Positions 36,981 through 49,850 are shown, numbered from the stretch's first letter. The stretch is 64,000 bases of DNA from Artemia franciscana (GCF_032884065.1 NC_088866.1:51716068-51780067), one strand, 5' to 3'. Notes: generated from the sequence alone by a model not told the origin. Numbers and translations: made by a program.

Positions 36981-37409
36981 TTTTTTATAATTTATTTTGT
37001 TGGCAAGACTTTTTGTGTAACTTAGTTTTCTTTTTGTTCTGTATTTTATTTCGCTAATGATGACTCACTCGTATATAGCCGGAATATCCGCTTAGATTGT
37101 ATTCAGTCTGTTCACAAATTTCCTAGTCATCTTCTATTTTTGTATAGAATTGAATCAAACATTTTGATACAAATCATTGCTTTATATTTCATTAAAGACA
37201 TGTGGCGAAGAAAGAAGAATTTATTTGAAATATGAGTTTGAAACTGAATATTTAGGCTTCATTTTTTGGGATCTTTTTCAGAAAAATGACTAGTAAAAAA
37301 AGAGCATAAATACGAAAAAGAAGTAGATATAAAACTATCAGTAAAATAAAACCAATAAACCCAAAAATGAATATTTTTGAAAATGATATAAGTTCGGAAG
37401 TTTCTTTTG

Positions 37410-37575
37410 TATACTATTGAGTGATATATGCTTGTTCGATATGCAGCAAAGTTATGATTATTAGCTTGATTACTTTGATTATTTGATTTTTCCGATTATT
37501 TCGATTATATTCTGTTTATATTACTGAGTGATATATACTTATCCAATGTGCAGCAAAGTTTTGATTATTACCAGA
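37410..37575 (+). repeat. 108 bp tandem pair before exon 4
   Basis: 'gagtgatatatgcttgttcg' plus 'atgcagcaaagttatgatta' (from 37419) is repeated as 'gagtgatatatacttatcca' plus 'tgcagcaaagttttgattat' (from 37525). Lies about 130 bp upstream of the exon 4 acceptor. Confidence 0.65.
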
Positions 37576-37703
37576 ATTGGGTGGAGTGGCAACTGTGAAT
37601 AAACGTATTCCACGGACATTATGTATATACTGGATAATCATGTTGTTTATTTAAGTCACGTTGTTGTTTTTATTAATGTATTTAATTAATTTTTCTTTGT
37701 TAG

Positions 37704-37858
37704 TTTTGGCTGGCATCCTTCCAAGAATATCCTATGCATTGTGGATAATAATGGAATTACGTATTTTGATGCAAGTGTCATACCCGTTGGAATTTCAGAA
37801 ACATATCCTCATATTCCGTTTAGTGCCCTTCAGTCGTTGTTTTCCCCTTATTTGCTTG
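37704..37858 (+). CDS. Putative coding exon 4, WD40-like segment
   Basis: Seen: acceptor TTTGTTAG at 37703, strong donor CTTG|GTGAGT after 37858. The join to exon 3 makes a Ser codon and reads FGWHPSKNILCIVDNNGITY then FDASVIPVGISETYPHIPFS and ALQSLFSPYLLG. 'WHPSKNILCIVDNNGITYFD' has the strand-turn-strand look of a WD40 blade (hydrophobic pattern followed by N/D-G turn). Family unknown. It ends in phase 1. The last 40 bases are the first unit of a tandem repeat that runs into the intron. Confidence 0.68.
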
Positions 37859-38175
37859 GTGAGTTGCATCAAAATAATTACATCATTTACCATTTTGTGC
37901 CCTTAATCGTTGTTTTCCTCTAATTTGTTCCGTTAGTACGAAAGATGATTACATCCAGTTAATTATGTCATGCATCTTTTTGTGCCTTAACTAATTATTT
38001 TGACTTATTTGTTCAATGAGGATGGATGAAAATTATGTCATTATAATTACGTCATTTACCATTTTGTTCCCTTCAGTCGTTGGTTTCCCCTTGTTTGTTG
38101 TTTGAGTACGAATATAAATACGTTCAGATAATTACATCATACACCAGTTTGTGCCCTTCAGTCGCTGTTTGTTGA
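37815..38175 (+). repeat. ~85 bp tandem repeat across the exon 4 donor
   Basis: 'gtgcccttcagtcgttgttt' at 37823 recurs in varied form at 37897, 37982, 38066 and 38151 (spacing 74, 85, 84, 85). Each is followed by a 'ttgtt...gagta' segment matching the donor region and then by 'attacatca(t)ttaccattttg'. Only the first unit has an intact GTGAGT donor. Confidence 0.7.
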
Positions 38176-39100
38176 GTGTTTACAAAGGGTAATCACGTCC
38201 AGATTTCTATACTTATTGTCTTTAAGCCAAATTTACAAATAAGAGAATCTGGTAGAGCATTTATATTTTTGTGTTGCATTTTGCCTCTGCACAAGACTGC
38301 CAAGTCTAAGTATTTATCTTGTTTTTGAACCTTTTTTTCAAAATAATAAATTAGAGTACACCTACAGAAAGTTGTAGGCCTACTGTTGGGTACTTTCCAC
38401 TAAATTACAAAGGATTGTAGGCCTACAAAAGAAATCATGCCTGTCTATGTAATAAGTTTCACATTCTAACTGTGGTACAAGATGAAGATGTTTTTACCTC
38501 ATTGGGTTTTGTTTTTTAGGGGGTTGCATATTGAGTTTGTTTAATCAGTGTTTTTTTTCGAATTTTAAAAAATTTAACAATTTAAATTTTAACATTTAAA
38601 CAATTTTCAGAATTTTAAAAAATTGTTCTTTCGGTGTGTTTTCGCCCGAAAAATGGTTCTCTCGTGCATTTTTTGTGTTTATGACTGCGCAATCATATAC
38701 TAGAAAACTTTCTTTTTTATCTGTCTTTTAAGCAGTAAATCCAGATTTAACTAACGCTAATTCAGGTTTTGAAATAGTAACACTAAACAATCTTGTGGGT
38801 CTTGTCAAAGATATTCTGGATTAAATTTGAATTTGGTCAAATAGAATGTAATTCAACCACTTGTGTCTTGAAACATTAGGAAAAAATCAAAAATTCTATT
38901 TTCAATGAAAAACACTTCCATATGTAGTTTTTGGTAAGAGCTAGTTCCAAATTCGGAAAAAAAGAATATGGGCGAAAAGGCAGTAAGAATTAGCTAAAGG
39001 CAAATAACAACAAGCAGCTTAAAAGGGCATAGCTTTCCTTCAAAGATTTAATTTTCCTTAGGAATCAACACGTTGCTACATTTGAATTTTTAACAGTTGA
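38176..39100. other. Intron sequence, nothing seen
   Basis: AT-rich. A short 'gtaggcctac' pair near 38370-38430 is inverted. No gene. Confidence 0.4.
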
Positions 39101-39560
39101 AATTAATGTCAAATTTAACTAATCAGTTTTTTGCTTAATTGTTTACACGGTTCAACTTGGCAATACTGACGAAAATGGGGCCTTGTCCTGAAAACATGAT
39201 AATTTGAAACTGTTATGGGGAAAATCTTAGAAAAGCATAGGATCGTGGAGTCGGGAGTTTTAGTAAATTTTGGCTGAATGGAGTCGGTGTTGGAGTTGGT
39301 ATATTGAAAATATCTGTATTTGGAGTCGATTATAACTTGTAAAATCTGGTTAAATGAAGCTTTAAAAATGAGCTTTGGAGTTGGAGTTTTAGCAAGTTGT
39401 TGAAAAGAGTCGGTATAGTATATAGGAGAGGTCTGAAGTCGGAGTCGGTTATGACTTACAACCACTACCAAAGCCCTAAAAAACCGGGGTTTTCATGTAT
39501 GAATAAACCTGATAGGTCTTGGGGACAAAAGTACATTTTTATTTTCATACCCTTGGTGCT
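39101..39560. repeat. Dispersed repeat with 'gagtcgg' runs
   Basis: Opens with 'cggttcaacttggcaatact' as near 60801, followed by scattered 'gagtcgg(t/a)' and 'ggagttgg' words (39230-39460). Continues with 'ttggggacaaaagtacattt', matching the order seen at 60930-60960. Old low-complexity repeat. Confidence 0.45.
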
Positions 39561-40480
39561 TTAAAACTAGTTTATTTTGAAAAAAATTAACTTTTACGCA
39601 ATATTTTCCATTTTTCTATCTATTTTATTTTTCCTTTCTTAAGTTCAGCATAACACACAAAACAACACGAATAAACTCCCGAAGGATTTTCCTGACTTAG
39701 ATTTAGAATAGGATACTGCTGAGATGTCTTATTTGAAATCAGCATCCACACAGTGCTTTTTGATTTAATCACTCTGATAGCCTCTCTCAAAGAGTGACTA
39801 CTCCGGCATTTTTTTTACTTAATCTTAAGGCAACATTTAGTTTTTAAATATAATGGGCAAATTGCATAACTGGGGGCTGACCTACGCAATAGCCCTAGAG
39901 ATACAGCTACAAGACCGTTCAGCTATGCTGAACAAAATGGTTGTCGTAAATTTTGGTTGGAAGTGTTTGGAAAATTATGAGATAAAGGGTTGATTGCCCT
40001 CCAATCACTTTTGATTCTTAAAAAGGATACTAAAACTTTGGATTTCCAATCAAATTAGCTCACTTAAAATATCAATGATATCACTAGCAATGAAAGAGCA
40101 GCGCTGCCTATGCTATTGCTTATATGCCCTTTTAATATTTGCCCTTTTCTATTGCTTATATGCCCTTTTAATACTTGCCCTTTTCTATTGCTTACATGTC
40201 CTTTTAATATAGTTTTTTCGTTTCATTGAAACTCCCCCTAAACGTTTCAACTTAAAGCCCTTAGTGTCATTAGATACAGTAACCATAGAAGTTACCATAT
40301 CAAAATTACACACATAGTGTCTTCTAGCTAGTTCAAAGTTTATGACAATTTACTCTGAAAGGTTTAACTTAATAGCGTAAGCCGTTATTGTGATATTATT
40401 TTGTCACCCTATTGACAATCTACAGGGTCATAGTTTGTTTTGATAGTTGAGGAAAATATTCCTTGAAAGCTTCACCTTAA
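39561..40480. other. Intron; partial distal FB module
   Basis: Holds a decayed distal module of the composite repeat near 39930-40080 ('tgaacaaaatggttgtcgta', 'gccctccaatcacttttgat', 'aaaaaggatactaaaact') and a threefold 'attgcttatatgccctttta' near 40115-40205. No gene. Confidence 0.45.
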
Positions 40481-40489
40481 TACCAATAA

Positions 40490-42715
40490 CTTGTATAGTA
40501 GTAATAGTTGTAGTAGCATTAGTAGCAGTATGCTCATAACACCGTTTTTTTCAATATGCCCTTCAACACGGGATGAAATATTAACCTAACACCATTAACC
40601 AGTCCTGGAGCATTGCTAATACACCCTCTTGACAACCTATGTGGGCACAGTGTGTTTCGATTTATTTCAATACAGCTACAATAATGCCCAAAATGTTCGC
40701 CTTAATACCCTTAGGTTTATTAGTAGTAGTAGTAGCACTAGTAGTTACAATAGTAGCAGTAGGAGTATAGTTAATAGTAGTAGCATTAGCTTTAGTAGCA
40801 GTAATAATAATAGCAGCAGTAGTAGTAGTTGCAGGAGTAGAGGCAGTTGTATTATAATGCAAATATTATGACAATATTACTATATTATATTACTATATTA
40901 TTACTATATAAATATGCAAGTATTATTACTCAACTTAATACAACTAGCCATTGCTATGATATTGTCGATTTATTCTTTTGATAACATGTATATTACTTCT
41001 TGAATATATACTTCTTGAAATTTTCATCTTTATTCTCTTAACCTTGTATGTAGTTGCGATTAAAGTAGATGTTGGAGCAATTGTTATAATAGTAGTAGTA
41101 GAACTAGTAAATGTTGCAGTAGCAGCAGTATTAGTAGTAGTGTGTCCATATTGTCTTTTGATCAATTGATCTTCCCCTTTAAGTATTTTCTGAGGAATCC
41201 AACTTAATACAAATATTTTGACAATCTAAATTCACACAGTGTCTTTTGTTAGTTCGAATTTGCCATCAATATTCTCCCAAATTTTCCCTTCGGAGGCGTA
41301 GCCTTAATATTACTATTATCATAGTAGTTTCGGTGGGAGTAGGAGTAGTTGCAGTGTTAGTGTTAGTAGTTACAGTGTGCGCTTTTGACCGTTTTTGACG
41401 GTCAAAAATGTTTTTCAAAAAACAAGGTTGAAAATGGAAAAAGATGAGAATATGATTGATAGAAATATGCTAAATATTAAAAATAACAAATTTAATTAGT
41501 AGTCCTTTAGTTTTGTATGGAGCCATAGGCTAAATTTGGACCCTTAGTGGGAAGGAAGAAGATTATGGGGCATTGTCGGAGTAGAAAATATTTTAGTTGG
41601 AAAGAGAATCAATTAAGGAACCCAATGATACTTATTTTGTTATTATTGTGTTCCAAAAAATTTGTGATTAAAAAGTGGTAGTAAGGAGCAACTTGGACCT
41701 ATTTCCATCAAAAATTTTTTAGGTGATATGGCATCAAATTGCACATTAAAAGATTCGGCCTTCTATGGTGATTCAAAATACAAAGTTGTAGCAATGCTAA
41801 TGTTGTATTAACAGTTATTATAACAGTAGTAGCAGCAGTATTAATAACAGTAGTAGCATGCACAGGTTGCCTTTTGGTCAATTGTACATCCCACTCTTGA
41901 TGCCCCAAAAGTTTCACCTTGATAACAGTAAGCCATTCCAAAAATATTGCTGATTAGCCGTTTTGACGCCCTTTTCATTGAAATACTCTAAACCTTACAA
42001 GTTTTTGTAATTAAAGTAGTAGTTGGAGTAGTTTAGTAGCAGTAGTAGCACAAGTAAAAGTAGCAGTGGTATTAGTGTTAGTAGTGACATGCATTTATTA
42101 CCTTTTTGTCAATTGATCTTCCCCTTTAAGAATTCTCTGAAAGTTTCAACTTAATGACAAAATCAATTCTTGAGATGCGTTCTTTTGACAATCTGCATGT
42201 GCTTAGTGTGTTTTGATTTAGTTCAAGTTCTTCCTCAAGATTCTACCAATTTTCACTTTCATATGTGTAGTCTTAATTCAACTAGCATATTAGTACAAGT
42301 GGTATTAGTAGGAACAATTCTGACAGTAATAGTGTATAATTATTAAAAGTAAAAATAGTAGCAGCAACGTTAATAGCAGTAGTAGCAGGTACATTTTGCC
42401 TTTTGGTCAACTGAACATCCCACTCATGATCCTCCTGAAGTTTCCTCTTGATATGAAAGGCTGTTCCAAAAATTTTGGTGATACGCCCGTATCAACAATC
42501 TGTCTATACATGATATCTATTGATTTGGTTCAACTTTCCCTCAATGTTTCCTCAGATATTTTTTTCTATATCCTCAGCCTTAGTAGTACTCGTACAGAAG
42601 TAGTAGTTGTAGTGATAGTAGTGGTATTAGTAATAGTACTTGTGGCAGCAGTAGAAGTAGCAGTATTTGTAATAGCAGTAGCGTGCAAATATTGCCTTTT
42701 TGGTCAATTGATCAT
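40490..42715. repeat. TAG/CAG trinucleotide-rich long-period repeat
   Basis: Runs of 'gtagtag(t/c)a' lie at 40720-40850, 41085-41140, 41300-41370, 41825-41860, 42010-42080, 42300-42390 and 42590-42680. They alternate with 'ccttttgatcaattgatctt'-type blocks (41150, 41870, 42100, 42395, 42690) and 'ttttgatttagttcaa'-type blocks. So the unit is a microsatellite plus a few hundred unique bases, repeated. Open frames here (poly-Ser or Val/Ile rich) are products of the triplet. Confidence 0.7.
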
Positions 42716-42869
42716 CTCCCTTATCATTTCTTGAAAATTCCAAATTAAAATACTCAGTCATTCCTGAGTTACACCTTTTGACAACCCATTCCCTCAAAGA
42801 CTTATTTTAATGCCCTTAGTAATTTTGAAAAGTAGAAGTCAAACAAGCAAACCTTTACATGCATTTCAT

Positions 42870-43790
42870 AAAAACCTTATATGCCCCAGGGCATAATTTA
42901 AAAGTCCTTGCCCCAGGGCTCTGGGGGTTATGCCGACCCTGGATGCAATGTTATATGTTTTTTGGACTACTTTAAACAAAATTGCCATTGCATGATTTTA
43001 ATCAGATGCGTTTGGTGATAAGAGTTGGGGGGAGCAAGTTGACCTCCATCACTATTGACTCTTAAAAGGATACTAGAACTTCTTTTTTCAACCAGATGAG
43101 CCAGCCACCTCTAAAGTTTAGACAGCCATTCCTTTCGTAAGAACTTTAAAATCCCCATGGGCATAACTTGCAACCCTTGCCCTCAGACTCCGGTGGTTTG
43201 TATCAAACTCAAAAGCTGCATTCTGATCACTTTGATGTTTAAAAAGGGCACTAGAACTTCTGATTACTAATCCAATGAATCCCCTCCAAAGCATTTGCGA
43301 CCACCCTTTCTATAAGAACCTTATGTTTATATAATATATAGTGTGTATATATGTGAATAACTTACAACCCATGCCCTGAGAGCTGTAGGAGGGTTGTCTT
43401 CCTTACAGACATAATTTCCGGACCCTTACACTACGATGAACAAAATGGCTGTATAAATTTTAATAGGAGTAGCTAAGCGAAAGGATGAGTATGGAGGGGG
43501 GCTGGTTGCTCTCAGACCACTTTGATTCTCAAAAAGGGCACTTCCAGTTTCAGACCAAATGAGCCACATATTAAGTTTGTATGACGACCCATTCCATAAA
43601 AGGGAATGGGACTTCAACTTCGCTGAACGAAATTGCTATCTCAAAATTTTGATTGGATGTGTTTGGGGAAATTTTGAGCGTGGGAAGGGGGTTAGTTGCG
43701 TCCCAATCACTTTCGATTATTAAAAAGGACACAAGACCTTTTAATTTCCAATCGAATGAGCCCTTTTCGAAGTTCCTATGAGAACTCCTT
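42870..43790. repeat. Repeated distal FB modules, ~200-230 bp apart
   Basis: Blocks of 'gggcataactt(g/a)caaccc(t/a)tgccct', 'actttgat(t/g)(c/t)t(c/t)aaaaagggcac' and 'ccaat(c)(g)aatgagcc' recur around 42890-43120, 43150-43310, 43350-43560 and 43620-43790. They match the 18780-18940 part of the composite repeat. Confidence 0.6.
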
Positions 43791-44689
43791 CGATACGGAG
43801 TGCCGTCTTAAACGAACCAAAAAAAAAATAAAAAAATAATATTACATTGTGTCAACATCGTTCTTTGCTTAGGCAGCGCTCTTTCGTCTTGCATTAGTCT
43901 GTTAGAATATTTTTGTTCGTCTTGTAGTACTTTTTTGCCGGTCAGATAGTGGAGTTTCACAAAGTGAGGGAGCAATTCTGTTGCCGCAACTTTGAACAAC
44001 TGCTAAAATGTTGCGATGATGAATAAGATTGTACTGATACACTTAGTTTAAAGTACTGCTGTAACACTGTTGAATGTACCACACTGATGAATGAAAATAT
44101 GGTTAAAGGTTTATTCCCGAGACTATAATATTAGATCTATGGGAAGCAAATTTGCGTGTAATACTTCAAAATATTTTGTTAAAGTGAGAAAAGATCTTGT
44201 AAATAATAAAAAGAAGCATTTCAGTGAATAAGGCAAATATTTAATATTTGTCAAACAAATTTAATAAATTTTGATGACAGTAATTCATAATAGACCCTCC
44301 AGAAGCCGTGTTTAACTTTTCTATGTCTAATTTTACTTTCAGTAGTAGATTGACGATCCTATCTTGTTCCTCGAGAGTTGCTTTTAATAAGTATCTATAG
44401 ATCTCCCCTCACCAGATAAATGATTTGTTTTGTCCTCAGAAATCATCTCTTTTCGCAGTGAAAATCCTAGGAATGGATTTTATTATTTTAACAATTAATA
44501 ATAATGAAATTTAATTATTAAGATAGTAATAATTTTACTGTCTCAAATTGTGGGAGTAGAAGGTGTTTTGAGATCATTATCACATTCTTTTCCCGCTTAT
44601 AATACTTTAAAAAAATCCTGGAAAATAGGCATTTAACGGCGCAAATTAAAACAAAAATTCATAATTTTTAGCTTTATAATTTTTTTTGG

Positions 44690-47600
44690 CTCACTATCCA
44701 GCTAAAGCTCTAGGAACCACCCTGCCAGGCTTACGATCTAAGAGAAGCAGAGTGCATGCCAAACTGAATCTTATATAAACTGAATATGTATTCGTAGAAT
44801 CTATCAAGCCATGTAAATAGCGAAAGGACTGAAGCTTAGCTTGAAAACACTATTCCAGGGCTCTATATGGTCCTAGGCGATACCGACCGGAGAGAAACAG
44901 GGTGCAAGCTGAACTCAATTTTTTCCTGGTAAACATGTTTTCACAAGATATGTTGAGCTGCTTAAATAGCAAAGGGACTGAGGCATAGTTCGGAAACACT
45001 ATCCCTGGGCGTTATATGGCTGCTGATCCGGAAGATGCAGGGTGCAGGTCGACTCTTTTTTTCCTAGTTAAGGTTCTCTACAAGTTTTTCAAGCTGCTTA
45101 AGTATTAAAGAGACGGAGGCATAGCTTAAAATCACGATCCCTGGCCTTATATTGCTGCTGATGTGAAAGAAGCAAGGTGCAAGTCGACTCTTTTTTTTTT
45201 CCTAGTTAAAATTTTTCACAAATTCTTTCAAGCTGCTTAAGTATTGAAGAGACGGATGCATAGTTTAAAATAACTATCCCTGGGTCTTATATTGCCGCTG
45301 ATCCGAGCGAAGCAGGGTGCAAACGAAACTCTTTTTTCCCAGTTATGATTCTTCATAAGTTCTTTCAAGCTGCTTAAGCATTGAAGAGACAGAAGTATAG
45401 GTTAAAACCGCTGTCCCTGGGCCTTATATTGCTTCTGATCTGAAAGAAGTATGGTGCAGGCCGACTCTTTTTTTCCTAGTTAAGATGCTTCACAAGTTCC
45501 TTGAAGCTGCTTAAATATTGAAGAGACGAAGGCATAGCTTAAAATCACTATCCTAGGGTCTTTTACTGCTGCTGATCTGAGAGAAGCAAGGTGCAAGTCA
45601 ACTCTTTTTTCCTACTCAAGATTCTTCACAAGTTCTTTCAAGCTGCTTAAGTATTGAAGAGACGGAGACATAGCTTAAAATTACTGTCCCTGGTCCTTAT
45701 ATTGCCACTGATCCGAGAGAAGCGGAGTGCAAGCCAAACTATTTTTTCCTAGTTAAGATTCTTCATAAGTTCTTTCAAGCTGCTTAAGTTTTGAAGAGAC
45801 GGATGCATAGCTTAAAATCATTGTCCCTGGACCTTGTATTGCTGCTGATCCGAGAAGCAGGGTGCAAGTCGACTCTTTTTTTCGTAGTTAAGATTCTTCA
45901 CAAGTTCCTTCAAGCTGATTAAATATCAAAGAGACGGAGGCATAGCTTAAAATCACGATCCCTGGCCTTATATTGCTGCTGATGTGAAAGAAGCAAGGTG
46001 CAAGCCGACTCTTTTTTTTTCCTAGTTAAGATTCTTCACAAGTTCTTTCAAGCTGCTTAAGTATTGAGTAGACGGTGGCAGAGATTAGAATCACTATCCC
46101 TGGGCCTTATATTGCTGCTGATTTGAGAGAAGCAGGGTGCAAGTCGATTTTTTTTTTCTAGCTAAGATTCTTTACAAGTTTTTTCAAGCTGCTTAAGTAT
46201 TAAAGAGATGGAGGCATAGCTCCTATCCCAGGTCTTATTTTGCTGCTGATCCGAGAGAAGCAAGGTTCAAGCCGACTCTTCTTTCCTGTTTACGATTCTT
46301 CACAAGTTCTTTCAAGGTGCTTGCATTGAAGAGATGGAGGCATAGCTTAAAACCACTATCCCTGGGCCTTGTATCGCTGCTGATCTGAGAGAACCGAGGT
46401 GCAAGTCAACTCTTTTTTCCTGGTAGAGATTCTTCACAAGTTCTTTCAAGGTGCTTAAGCATGGAAGAGACGGAGGCATAGCTTAAAACCACTGTTCCTG
46501 GGCCTTATATTGCTGTTGATCCGAGCGAAGCAGGGTGTAAGCCAAACTCAATTTTATATAGTTAAGGTTCTTCACAAGTTCTTTCAAGCTGCTTAAGTAT
46601 TAAAGAGACGGTGGTATAGCTTAAAATCACCGTCCCTGGTCCTTATATTGCTGCTGATCCGAGCGAAGCAGGGTGCAAGCCAAACTCTATTTTTTCGTAG
46701 CTAAAATTCTTCACAAGTTCTTTCAAGCTGCTTATATTTTGAAGAGACAGAGGCATAGCTTAAAATCACGATCCCTGTTGCTTATTCGAGAGCAGCAGGG
46801 TGCAAGTCGACTCTTTTTTTCGTAGTTAAGATTCTTCACAAGTTCCTTCAAGCTGATTAAATATCGAAGAGACGGAGGCATAGCTTAAAATCACGATCCC
46901 TGGCCTTATATTGCTGCTGATGTGAAAGAAGCAAGGTGCAAGCCGACTCTTTTTTTTTCCTAGTTAAGATTCTTCACAAGTTCTTTCAAGCTGCTTAAGT
47001 ATTGAGTAGACGGTGGCAGAGATTAGAATCACTATCCCTGGGCCTTATATTGCTGCTGATTTGAGAGAAGCAGGGTGCAAGTCGATTTTTTTTCTCTAGC
47101 TAAGATTCTTTACAAGTTTTTTCAAGCTGCTTAAGTATTAAAGAGACGGAGGCATAGCTCCTATCCCAGGTCTTATTTTGCTGCTGATCCGAGAGAAGCA
47201 AGGTTCAAGCCGACTCTTCTTTCCTGTTTACGATTCTTCACAAGTTCTTTCAAGGTGCTTGCATTGAAGAGATGGAGGCATAGCTTAAAACCACTATCCC
47301 TGGGCCTTGTATCGCTGCTGATCTGAGAGAACCGAGGTGCAAGTCAACTCTTTTTTCCTGGTAGAGATTCTTCACAAGTTCTTTCAAGGTGCTTAAGCAT
47401 GGAAGAGACGGAGGCATAGCTTAAAACCACTGTTCCTGGGCCTTATATTGCTGTTGATCCGAGCGAAGCAGGGTGTAAGCCAAACTCAATTTTATATAGT
47501 TAAGGTTCTTCACAAGTTCTTTCAAGCTGCTTAAGTATTAAAAGAGACGGTGGTATAGCTTAAAATCACCGTCCCTGGTCCTTATATTGCTGCTGATCCG

Positions 47601-49850
47601 AGCGAAGCAGGGTGCAAGCCAAACTCTATTTTTTCGTAGCTAAAATTCTTCACAAGTTCTTTCAAGCTGCTTATATTTTGAAGAGACAGAGGCATAGCTT
47701 AAAATCACGATCCCTGTTGCTTATTCGAGAGCAGCAGGGTGCAAGTCGACTCTTTTTTTCGTAGTTAAGATTCTTCACAAGTTCCTTCAAGCTGATTAAA
47801 TATTGAAGAGACAGAGGCATAGCTTAAAATCACCATCCCAGGGTCTTATTTTGCTGCTGATCCAAGAGAAGCTAGGTGCAAGCCGATTTTTTTTTTCCTA
47901 GTTAAGATTCTTCACAAGTTCTTTCAAGCTGCTTAAGCATTGAAGAGACGGGGGCATAGCTTAAAACCACTATCCCTGGGCCTTAAATTCCTGCTGATAT
48001 GAGAGAAGCAAGGTGTAAGTCGACTCTTTTTTCCTATCTAAGATTCTTCAAAAATTTTTCAAGCTGCTTAAGTATTGAAGGGACCGAGGCATAGCTTAAA
48101 ATTACTGCCCCAGGGTATTATATTGCTGGTGATCTGAGAGAAGCAAGGTGGAAATCGACTCTTTTTTTCCTAGCTAAGATTCTTCACATGTTCTTTCAAG
48201 CTGCTGAAGTATTGACGAGATGGAGGCATAGCTTAAAATCACTATCCCTGGGCCTTATATTGCTGGTGATCCGAGAGAAACAAGGTGGAAGTCGACTCGT
48301 TTTTTTCCTAGCTAAGATTCTTCACAAGTTCTTTCAAGCTGCTTAAGTATTGAAGAGACGGGGGCATAGCTTAAAATCTCTATCTTAGATTTATTTTGGT
48401 GTTATTTTGCTGCTGATCCGGGAGAAGCAAGGTGCAAGTCGACTCTCTATTTCCTAGTTAAGATTCTTCACAAATTTTTCAATCTGTTTAAGTATTGAAG
48501 AGGCAGAGGTATAGCTTAAAATTACTACCCCAGGGTCTTATATAGCTGGTGATCCGAGAGAAGCAAGGTGGAAGTCGACTCTTTTTTTCCTAGTTAAGAT
48601 TCTTCACAAGTTCTTTCAAGCTGCTTAAGTATTGAAGAGATGGAGGCATAACTTAAAATCACTATCCCTGGGCCTTATATTGTTGCTGATCTGAGAAACG
48701 CTAGGTGCAAGTCGACTCTTTTTTTTCCTAGTTAAGATTCTTCACAAGTTCTTTCAAGCTGCTTAAGTATTGAAGAGATGAAGGCATAACTTAAAATCAC
48801 TATCCCTGGGCCTTATATTGTTGCTGATCTGAGAAACGCTAGGTGCAAATCGACTCTGTTTTTCCTATTTAAGATTCTTCACGAGTTCTTTCAAACTGCT
48901 TAAGTATTGAAGAGACAGAGGCATAGCTTAAAATCACTATCCCTGGGCCTTTTATTACCGCTGACCCGAGAGAAGCAAGGTGCAAATCGACTCTTTTTTT
49001 CCTATTTAAGATTCTTCACGAGTTCTTTCAAACTGCTTAAGGATTGAAGAGATGGAGGCATAGATTAAAATCACTATCCCTGGGCCTTATTTTGCTGCTG
49101 ATCTGAGAGAAGCTTGGTGCAATTCGACTCTTTTTTTCCTAGTTAAGATTCTTCACAAGTCCTATCAAGCTGCTTAAGTATTGAAGAGACAGAGGCATAG
49201 CTTAAAATCACTATCCCTGGGCCTTTTATTGCCGCTGACCCGACAGAAGCAAGGTGCAAGTCGACTCTTTTTTTCCTAGTTAAGATTCTTCTCAAGTTCT
49301 TTCAAGCTGCTTAAGTATTGAAGAGTCGGAGGCATAGCTTAAAATCACTATTCCTGTGCCTTATATTGCTGCTGATCCGAGCGAAGCAGGGTGCAAGCCC
49401 AACTCAATTTCATCTAGTTAAGATTCTTCACAAGTTCTTTCAAGCTACTTAAATTTTGAAGAGACGGATGCTTAGCTTAAAATCACTATCCCTTGGCCTT
49501 ATATTGCTGCTGATCCGAGAAAAGCAAGGTGAAAGTCGACTCTTTTTTTCGTAGTTAAGATCCTTCATAAATGTTTTCAAGCTGATTAAGTATTGAAGAG
49601 ACTTCATATATATGTTCATATGTATTGCAAAATCTTTCAACCTGCTTAAGTAGCGTAGAGACGGAGGTAGATCTTGAAAATACTATCTCAGGGTCTTATA
49701 TTGCTGCTGATCCGACAGAAGCAAGATGCAAGTCAAATTATTTTTTTCTTGGTAATATGTCTCACAAGATCTTTCAAGCAATTTAAGTAGCGAAAAGACG
49801 GAGGCATAGCTTAAAATCACTATTCCAGGGTCTTATAGGTCACATGTATC
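44690..49850. repeat. ~136 bp satellite array, about 37 monomers
   Basis: Monomer landmarks in order: 'agattcttcacaagttcttt', 'caagctgcttaagtattgaa', 'gagacggaggcatagcttaa', 'cactatccctgggccttata', 'ttgctgctgatccgagagaa', 'gcaaggtgcaagtcgactct' and a T run with 'cctagttaa'. Spacing measured at 45621, 45758 and 45893 is 135-137 bp. Edge monomers (44700-45000 and 49600-49850) are most diverged, the middle ones most alike, as in satellites kept by unequal exchange. No coding sense. Confidence 0.93.
45901..47777. repeat. 938 bp higher-order unit duplicated within the satellite
   Basis: 45901-46838 and 46839-47777 are near identical, about seven monomers each. Private features are shared, such as a monomer with 'attgagtagacggtggcaga', one with 'agaaccgaggtgcaagtcaa', and a shortened one with 'cctgttgcttattcgagagc'. 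I see only a handful of differences (for example 'atatcaaag' versus 'atatcgaag' and one extra A in 'tattaaaagag'). A third partial start follows at 47778. Confidence 0.9.

Noticed and set aside
40629..41169. Ser-rich and Val/Ile-rich open frames
   Set aside because: They come from the TAG/CAG triplet runs and occur on both strands at once.
44690..49850. Regular repeats reminiscent of a CRISPR array
   Set aside because: Monomers of about 136 bp are contiguous and diverged with no unique spacers, there are no cas genes, and the context is eukaryotic.
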